Assembly (NCBI GenBank): GCA_016716385.1
Contig: JADJWL010000016.1
Location: forward strand, 1 to 64,000
Source: Bryobacterales bacterium
GTDB taxonomy: Bacteria > Acidobacteriota > Terriglobia > Bryobacterales > Bryobacteraceae
Length of the DNA: 64,000 nucleotides
Reading direction: 5' to 3'
Position numbers and translations under genes: made by a program. Below are positions 59,019 through 64,000 of this stretch, piece by piece; position 1 is the stretch's first letter, and every line of letters begins with the position of its first letter. The notes beneath the pieces were generated by a model, which saw only the letters and a program-made list of their open reading frames with translations, was not told the DNA's origin and did not search any database.

Positions 59019-59561
59019 CTACTTGCGGAACGGCATTCCCATCAACCGCAGCAGCGCCAGACTCTCGGCGTCGGTCCGCGCCGTGGTCGCAATCGTCACA
59101 TTCATGCCCTTGGCCTTGTCGACCTTGGCGTAATCGATTTCCGGAAAGATCAACTGGTCGCGTACGCCGAGCGTGTAGTTGCCGCGCCCGTCAAAGGACT
59201 TGGGCGAGACGCCGCGGAAGTCACGCACGCGCGCCAGCGCCACGTTCACGAGCCGGTCGAAGAACTCGAACATCCGGTCGCCACGCAGCGTCACCATGCA
59301 CCCGATCGGCATCCCTTCGCGCAGCTTGAACGCCGCAATCGACTTGGTGGCCTTCGTGATGACCGGACGCTGCCCGCTGATCGACGCCAGTTCGTTCACC
59401 GCGCCATCGAGCAGCTTGGGGTTCTGGGTCGCTTCGCCGAGTCCGATGTTGATCGTGATTTTGGCCAGCTTCGGCACGGCCATCACGTTCGTGTAGCCCT
59501 GGTCTTTGATCAGGGCCGGAACGACCTTCTTCTGATAGTGCTCTCTCAGTCTTGCTGCCAT
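59019..59561 (-). CDS. rplE: 50S ribosomal protein L5
   Basis: 180 residues from ATG 59561; the frame extends 15 codons upstream without family similarity. IGLGEATQNPKLLDGAVNEL and FRGVSPKSFDGRGNYTLGVR are signatures. It contacts 5S rRNA and P-site tRNA. Confidence 0.97.
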   Translation of the reverse strand: MAARLREHYQKKVVPALIKDQGYTNVMAVPKLAKITINIGLGEATQNPKLLDGAVNELASISGQRPVITKATKSIAAFKLREGMPIGCMVTLRGDRMFEFFDRLVNVALARVRDFRGVSPKSFDGRGNYTLGVRDQLIFPEIDYAKVDKAKGMNVTIATTARTDAESLALLRLMGMPFRK

Positions 59562-59571
59562 CCCCTGCCCC

Positions 59572-59934
59572 TTACTTCTTATCCAGCGACGCGCCCGAGC
59601 GCGCATCGATCCGCACCCGCCGCGTTTTCCCGCCGGGCGTGTGCTCGACCAGGGTCCGCATCCGCACGGGTTTGCCGTCGGAGCCCTTCATCATGACGTT
59701 CGACACATGGATCGACGACTCACGCTCGGCGATGCCGCCCTTGATCTGCTTGGCCGGGTTCGGCTTCGTGTGGCGCTTGACCATGTTCACGCCCTCGACC
59801 AGGACGCGTCCCGTCCAGCGGTTGACGCTGAGGACGCGGCCTTCCTTGCCCTTGTCCTTCCCCGCGATCACGACGACGACATCGTCCTTCTTGAACCGGA
59901 TGCGAACCGGTTCTTCCAGCCGTTTCAGCGCCAT
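59572..59934 (-). CDS. rplX: 50S ribosomal protein L24
   Basis: 120 residues. The KOW motif DDVVVVIAGKDKGKEGRVLS and GVNMVKRHTKPNP are typical. It starts 50S assembly. Confidence 0.97.
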   Translation of the reverse strand: MALKRLEEPVRIRFKKDDVVVVIAGKDKGKEGRVLSVNRWTGRVLVEGVNMVKRHTKPNPAKQIKGGIAERESSIHVSNVMMKGSDGKPVRMRTLVEHTPGGKTRRVRIDARSGASLDKK

Positions 59935-59935
59935 G

Positions 59936-60304
59936 TCAGATCACCTCCGGCGCGAGCGAGACAATCTTCATAAACCGCTTGTCACGCAACTCACGGGCAA
60001 CAGGTCCGAACACGCGGGTGCCCACCGGTTCGCCGAGTTCGTTGATCAGTACGGCAGCGTTCGAATCGAAGCGGATGTAGGTGCCGTCCTTACGGCGGGT
60101 TTCCTTGCGCATCCGCACGATGACGCAACGCACGACCTTGCCCTTCTTGATGCTCGAATCCGGCGCCGCTTCCTTGACCGACGCGGTCACCACATCGCCG
60201 AGTCCGGCGCGCAACCCGAGGTCGCCGCCGCGGGGCGCGATACAGGACAGTTTCCGCGCTCCCGAGTTGTCGGCCACCTGCAGAATGGTTCGCATTCCAA
60301 TCAT
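59936..60304 (-). CDS. rplN: 50S ribosomal protein L14
   Basis: 122 residues: MRTILQVADNSGARKLSCI near the start and REKRFMKI-like end (RELRDKRFMKIVSLAPEVI). It is the first gene of the spc operon part. Confidence 0.98.
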   Translation of the reverse strand: MIGMRTILQVADNSGARKLSCIAPRGGDLGLRAGLGDVVTASVKEAAPDSSIKKGKVVRCVIVRMRKETRRKDGTYIRFDSNAAVLINELGEPVGTRVFGPVARELRDKRFMKIVSLAPEVI

Positions 60305-60307
60305 GGC

Positions 60308-60610
60308 TTAGGCTCCTTGTTCCTGTCCGCCGGCCGGCTGCGCGGAGAGCACGGCGGCGCGGCGCACGATTTCCGCCAACTGCCAGCGCTTGGTCTTGCT
60401 CAGCGGGCGGCACTCCACGATGCGCACGACATCGCCCTGGCGGGCTTCGCCGGTCTCGTCATGCGCGTAGAACTTCTTCCGCCGGTTCATGATCCGCTTG
60501 TACAGCGGGTGCGGCACCCTGCGGTTGACCACTACGACGATGGTCTTGGCCATCTTCGTCGAGACCACCTCGCCGACTTTTTCGTTCTTGTTTCCGGTCG
60601 TTTCCGCCAT
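60308..60610 (-). CDS. rpsQ: 30S ribosomal protein S17
   Basis: 100 residues. VGEVVSTKMAKTIVVVVNRR and GDVVRIVECRPLSKTKRWQL are signatures. The C-terminal tail is slightly longer than the common 85 residues. Confidence 0.97.
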   Translation of the reverse strand: MAETTGNKNEKVGEVVSTKMAKTIVVVVNRRVPHPLYKRIMNRRKKFYAHDETGEARQGDVVRIVECRPLSKTKRWQLAEIVRRAAVLSAQPAGGQEQGA

Positions 60611-60614
60611 GGGT

Positions 60615-60815
60615 CTAACTCTTCGCCGCCAATTCCTTCTCGCGCATTACCGTGTAGACGCGAGCCAGGTCCTTCTTCAACACGCGCGCTTTCTTGAGGC
60701 CGTCGGTCTGCCCCATCGACATCTGAAAGCGCAGCCGGAACAGTTGCTCTCGGATTTCGCCGACCTCATGTTCAAGTTCGGCCCGCTCCATTTCGCGATA
60801 CTTCTCCGCCTTCAT
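60615..60815 (-). CDS. rpmC: 50S ribosomal protein L29
   Basis: 66 residues forming two helices (ELEHEVGEIREQLFRLRFQM; KKARVLKKDLARVYTVMREK). It lies at the tunnel exit and contacts trigger factor. Confidence 0.97.
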   Translation of the reverse strand: MKAEKYREMERAELEHEVGEIREQLFRLRFQMSMGQTDGLKKARVLKKDLARVYTVMREKELAAKS

Positions 60816-60823
60816 TTCAGCCT

Positions 60824-61240
60824 CTACTCGCCCCGCTCCCGCGTGACGAACTTCGTCCGCAGCGGCAGTTTATGCGCCGCCAGCTTCATGGCCTGTTCGG
60901 CCAGTTCGCGCGGCACCCCTTCCATCTCAAACAACACCTTGCCCGGCCGGACTACGACCACCCACTGCTCGGGCGCGCCCTTGCCTTTTCCCATACGGGT
61001 TTCGGCGGGCTTCTTCGTGATCGGCTTATCCGGAAAGATCCGGATCCAGACCTTGCCGCCGCGCTTGACCGTACGCGTCATCGCGACACGAGCCGCTTCG
61101 ATCTGCCGGTCGGTGATCCAGCCGCAGCCAAGCGCCTTCAGGCCGAAGTCGCCGAACGAGACGTCGGACCCGCGCCACGCCTTGCCCTTCATGCGGCCCC
61201 GCTGTACCTTGCGGTGCTTGACCTTCTTTGGCATTAACAT
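60824..61240 (-). CDS. rplP: 50S ribosomal protein L16
   Basis: 138 residues: KVKHRKVQRGRMKGKAWRGS at the start and MGKGKGAPEQWVVVVRPGKV in the centre. It helps form the A site. Confidence 0.98.
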   Translation of the reverse strand: MLMPKKVKHRKVQRGRMKGKAWRGSDVSFGDFGLKALGCGWITDRQIEAARVAMTRTVKRGGKVWIRIFPDKPITKKPAETRMGKGKGAPEQWVVVVRPGKVLFEMEGVPRELAEQAMKLAAHKLPLRTKFVTRERGE

Positions 61241-61270
61241 AGGATCATTCTCCCTTCCCGTCCGGGACCG

Positions 61271-62131
61271 TTACCCGTTCTGCTCTCCGCCGCCCTGCGG
61301 TTCTTCCTTCTTCCAGGCGGGAACCGGCGGCATCATCGGCGGAATCAACGGCTGCGTCGTACGCGCCGGTTGCGGCAGCTCGCCCGGAGGCGGCTGGACC
61401 GGGGGCGCCTGATGGGGACGCCCTTCAGCCTGCTGGGCACGCGGACCCCGCTCACGCCGCCGGCGCGGCTCCGGCTCCTCGCCGAAGGCGCTCCGCCGCG
61501 GGCGCCCCTCGAGGATTTCCCCGCGGTAGATCCACACCTTCACGCCGATCACGCCGTAGGTCGTGTGCGCTTCCGTAAACCCGTAATCGATGTCCGCGCG
61601 CAGCGTGTGCAGAGGCAACTGCCCCTGCAGGTACCACTCGCTGCGGGCGATTTCGGCGCCGTTCAGGCGTCCGGAGACCCGCACCTTGATGCCCTTGCAG
61701 CCGAACCGCAGCGCCGAGTCCACCGCTTTCCGCATGGCACGGCGGAAGGCGACGCGCTTTTCAAGCTGCAGCGCGATCGACTCAGAGACCAACTGCGCAT
61801 CCAGTTCGGGCTTGTGCACTTCCTGGATGTCGATGAAGACATCGCGCCGGGTGCGGCGGGCCAAGTCCTGCTTCAGCTTCTCGATCTCAGCGCCCTTGCG
61901 CCCGATGATGATGCCGGGCCGCGACGTGCGGATCGTCACGCGCAGCTTGTTGCCGGGCCGGTCGACTTCGATCAGGCTCACGCCGGCCGAGCGCAGGCGC
62001 CGGCGGAGAGTCTCCTTGATCTCGAGGTCCTCCTGCAGGAGCTTGGCGTAGTTGTGGTTGGCAAACCAGCGCGAGCGCCACGTCTTGTTGAACCCGAGGC
62101 GGAAGCCGTACGGATGAACTTTCTGACCCAT
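61271..62131 (-). CDS. rpsC: 30S ribosomal protein S3 with proline-rich tail
   Basis: 286 residues from ATG 62131 (GQKVHPYGFRLGFNKTWRSR). The KH domain shows RPGIIIGRKGAEIEKLKQDL, and IDYGFTEAHTTYGVIGVKVW closes the usual fold at about residue 210. A further 75 residues rich in Pro, Arg and Glu follow, which is long compared with most S3 proteins. Confidence 0.97.
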   Translation of the reverse strand: MGQKVHPYGFRLGFNKTWRSRWFANHNYAKLLQEDLEIKETLRRRLRSAGVSLIEVDRPGNKLRVTIRTSRPGIIIGRKGAEIEKLKQDLARRTRRDVFIDIQEVHKPELDAQLVSESIALQLEKRVAFRRAMRKAVDSALRFGCKGIKVRVSGRLNGAEIARSEWYLQGQLPLHTLRADIDYGFTEAHTTYGVIGVKVWIYRGEILEGRPRRSAFGEEPEPRRRRERGPRAQQAEGRPHQAPPVQPPPGELPQPARTTQPLIPPMMPPVPAWKKEEPQGGGEQNG

Positions 62132-62132
62132 G

Positions 62133-62483
62133 CTATTCCTCGCTGCCTTCCTTGTCGGCCACCCGCACAACGATGTGCGCCATCCGCCTCTGATAGCGAT
62201 AGGCGCGGCCCATCGGCGCCGGCCGGATCCGCTTCATCCGCGGACCTTCGTTCACATACGCGGCCGACACGTACAGGTCGTCGACATCGATGTCAGCCGA
62301 ACGGTTGCGGGCGTTGGCGATCGCCGATTGCAACACCTTCTCCACTGTGGGCGCGATCCGCTTGTTGACGGTGCGCAGGGTGACCAGCGCCTCGCCCGCC
62401 TTGCGCCCGCGGATCAAGTCGACCACCAGCCGCGCTTTCTGCGGCGAGATTCTGATATACCGTGCTTCGGCTCTGGCTTCCAT
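62133..62483 (-). CDS. rplV: 50S ribosomal protein L22
   Basis: 116 residues: ARYIRISPQKARLVVDLIRG at the start and the extended loop KRIRPAPMGRAYRYQRRMAH, which reaches the peptide tunnel. Confidence 0.98.
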   Translation of the reverse strand: MEARAEARYIRISPQKARLVVDLIRGRKAGEALVTLRTVNKRIAPTVEKVLQSAIANARNRSADIDVDDLYVSAAYVNEGPRMKRIRPAPMGRAYRYQRRMAHIVVRVADKEGSEE

Positions 62484-62507
62484 CCCGGGTCTCCTCGCTC
62501 TCCGGAC

Positions 62508-62795
62508 CTAACCGGCGCGGCCTCCCTTTTCGCTCGCCTTGGCGGCGTGGCCCCTGAACGTCCGCGTAGGCGAGAACTCGCCCAGCTTGTGTCCCACCAT
62601 GTTCTCAGTCACGTACACCGGAATGAACTTCTTTCCGTTATGCACGGCAAGCGTGTGCCCGACGAATTCCGGCAGGATCGTGGAACGGCGCGACCAGGTC
62701 CGGACGACCTTCTTCTCGTTCTTCGCGATCAGCGCTTCCACTTTGACCACCAGATGCTGGTCAGTGAACGGTCCTTTGTGAACTGAACGACCCAT
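62508..62795 (-). CDS. rpsS: 30S ribosomal protein S19
   Basis: 95 residues: MGRSVHKGPFTDQHLVVKVE, then WSRRSTILPEFVGHTLAVHN and GHKLGEFSPTRTFRGHA. Standard. Confidence 0.98.
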   Translation of the reverse strand: MGRSVHKGPFTDQHLVVKVEALIAKNEKKVVRTWSRRSTILPEFVGHTLAVHNGKKFIPVYVTENMVGHKLGEFSPTRTFRGHAAKASEKGGRAG

Positions 62796-62810
62796 GTCCT
62801 AAATCCCTCG

Positions 62811-63641
62811 TTACCGCCCCTTCGACTTACGGTTCACGATGAACCGGTCGGTGCGCTTGTTGTTCCTTGTCTTAAATCCGCGCGTCGGCTGGCCCCAGGG
62901 CGTCACGGGGTGACGTCCGCCGGAGGTGCGGCCCTCGCCGCCGCCGTGCGGGTGGTCCACCGGGTTCATGGACACGCCGCGGTTGTGCGGACGCCGTCCC
63001 AGCCAGCGGGTCCGTCCCGCCTTGCCGAGCGACGCATTCTCGTGGTCGGTGTTGCCGACCTGTCCGATCGTCGCCATCCCGTCGACCGGCACCCGGCGCG
63101 TCTCGCCCGAGGGCAATTTCACGAGCGCATAGGTCTCTTCCTTCGAAACCAACTGCACCTGCGCTCCCGCCGAGCGGGCCATCTGCCCGCCGCGCCCCGG
63201 CTTCAACTCGACATTGTGGATCACGGTGCCGACCGGGATATTGCGGATCGGCAGGGCGTTCCCGACGAGGATGTCGGCTTGAGGACCGGACATCACTTTG
63301 GTGCCAACCTTCAGTCCGGCGGGCTGGAGAATGTAGCGCTTCTCGCCGTCCGCATAGTGCAGCAGGGCGAGGCGAGCCGAGCGGTTCGGATCGTATTCGA
63401 TCGCAGCAACAGTGGCCGGAACGCCCGCCTTGTCGCGCTTGAAATCCACCACGCGATACTGCTTCTTATGTCCGCCGCCGCGGAACCGGATCGTGATGCG
63501 GCCTTCCGCATTCCGTCCGCCCGACCGCTGCTTCGGCTCCAGCAGGGACTTCTCCGGCCGCTCCTTCGTGATGTCCTCGCGCGACACCGTGCTCATGACG
63601 CGCCGCGACGGGGTATATGGCCGATAACTCTTGACTGGCAT
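62811..63641 (-). CDS. rplB: 50S ribosomal protein L2
   Basis: 276 residues. RITIRFRGGGHKKQYRVVDF and VSMNPVDHPHGGGEGRTSGG are the conserved blocks; the latter includes the His near the peptidyl-transferase centre. Confidence 0.98.
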   Translation of the reverse strand: MPVKSYRPYTPSRRVMSTVSREDITKERPEKSLLEPKQRSGGRNAEGRITIRFRGGGHKKQYRVVDFKRDKAGVPATVAAIEYDPNRSARLALLHYADGEKRYILQPAGLKVGTKVMSGPQADILVGNALPIRNIPVGTVIHNVELKPGRGGQMARSAGAQVQLVSKEETYALVKLPSGETRRVPVDGMATIGQVGNTDHENASLGKAGRTRWLGRRPHNRGVSMNPVDHPHGGGEGRTSGGRHPVTPWGQPTRGFKTRNNKRTDRFIVNRKSKGR

Positions 63642-63654
63642 AGCCGTCTTCTCC

Positions 63655-63942
63655 CTAGATCTCAGCGTACTCGGGCATCTTCTGGCCGGGCTTCAGACGT
63701 ACGTACGCCTTCTTCCAATCCGGCCGGTACCCGCTGAAGCGGCCACGGCGCCGCATCTTGCCCTCGAAGTTGGATGTCCGCACGTCGGACACCTTGACTT
63801 TGAACAACTTCTCGACAGCCTGCTTCACCTGTGTCTTGTTGGCCTCGGCAGCGACCTCGAAGCAAAGTGTCGCTTCCTCTTCTTTGCGCGTCAGCGCCTT
63901 TTCCGTCACCACCGGACGGCGGATCACGTCATGGATCGTCAT
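63655..63942 (-). CDS. rplW: 50S ribosomal protein L23
   Basis: 95 residues: IHDVIRRPVVTEKALTRKEE at the start and VRTSNFEGKMRRRGRFSGYR in the loop region. The start overlaps the rplD stop as ATGA. Confidence 0.97.
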   Translation of the reverse strand: MTIHDVIRRPVVTEKALTRKEEEATLCFEVAAEANKTQVKQAVEKLFKVKVSDVRTSNFEGKMRRRGRFSGYRPDWKKAYVRLKPGQKMPEYAEI

Positions 63943-64000
63943 TGCAGCGCCTCCGACAACTTCACCGCGGCGGCCTGGCTGACAAGGACGCGGTCGTGCC
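63939..64000 (-). CDS. rplD: 50S ribosomal protein L4, C-terminal fragment
   Basis: The frame entering from the right edge reads HDRVLVSQAAAVKLSEALQ and stops at 63939-63941. This matches the L4 C-terminus, and the rplD-rplW order is universal. The rest lies beyond the window. Confidence 0.85.
   Translation of the reverse strand, partial: HDRVLVSQAAAVKLSEALQ

Noticed and set aside
1..64000. tRNA, rRNA and CRISPR arrays
   Set aside because: I looked for T-loop-like GTTCGAATC patterns, regularly spaced direct repeats and rRNA-like stretches by eye and found none; a covariance-model search was not possible.

Overview
The window is high-GC bacterial chromosome. The gene set suggests an Acidobacteriota member, most likely near Bryobacterales/Solibacterales. 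The clues are a very large TonB-dependent receptor with an N-terminal carboxypeptidase-like domain, Tat-type signals on a Gfo/Idh/MocA protein and on a mannonate dehydratase-like protein, dense ATGA-coupled operons and many toxin-antitoxin scraps. This placement is inferred from gene content, not from a marker-gene comparison.

Bases 1-8600 are accessory DNA. They open with the 3' end of a phage-defence/restriction cassette (Vsr endonuclease, AIPR-family protein, DUF3883 nuclease-fold protein), followed by an uncharacterised helical protein. Next is a candidate peptide-modification locus: a radical SAM/SPASM enzyme (4243-5658, minus) preceded by a 48-residue Cys/Asp-rich peptide gene (5754-5900, minus) with a strong ribosome-binding site. 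A graveyard of toxin-antitoxin genes follows: hicB with a truncated hicA, a HEPN protein, two DUF5615 remnants, an intact MazF-type toxin with its antitoxin, and a possible antitoxin tail.

Bases 8968-11280 hold four genes resembling terminase components, with no capsid or portal gene and an in-frame stop in the ATPase. They run directly into carA-carB, which are coupled to a polyprenyl glycosylphosphotransferase. Convergent to these are a sodium:solute symporter, a 41-residue membrane peptide and an isolated nuoB. A coupled minus-strand operon follows (adenosine-specific kinase, SDR, DapA-like, GH109-like protein), then RNase R.

Bases 25496-27392 carry a divergent pair not known to me as a described system: a protein whose C-terminus looks like a cytidine-deaminase fold, and a protein that can be aligned by eye with the cholera/heat-labile toxin A-chain ADP-ribosyltransferase fold. 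A 9-bp inverted repeat lies between them. After that come a mannonate dehydratase, an M20 peptidase, a pseudo-receiver, an HDAC-sirtuin operon in which the sirtuin lacks the usual catalytic His, trigger factor-clpP, BON and SMP-30 proteins, Nudix-mutS2, the TonB receptor, an RND efflux pair with a 3' frameshift, several small coupled genes and a BrnT/BrnA module.

Bases 49916-64000 are the conserved S10-spc-alpha ribosomal protein super-operon on the minus strand, from the end of rplD to rplQ, with secY, adk, map, infA and rpoA. It ends at a hairpin terminator. I saw no rRNA, tRNA or CRISPR array.
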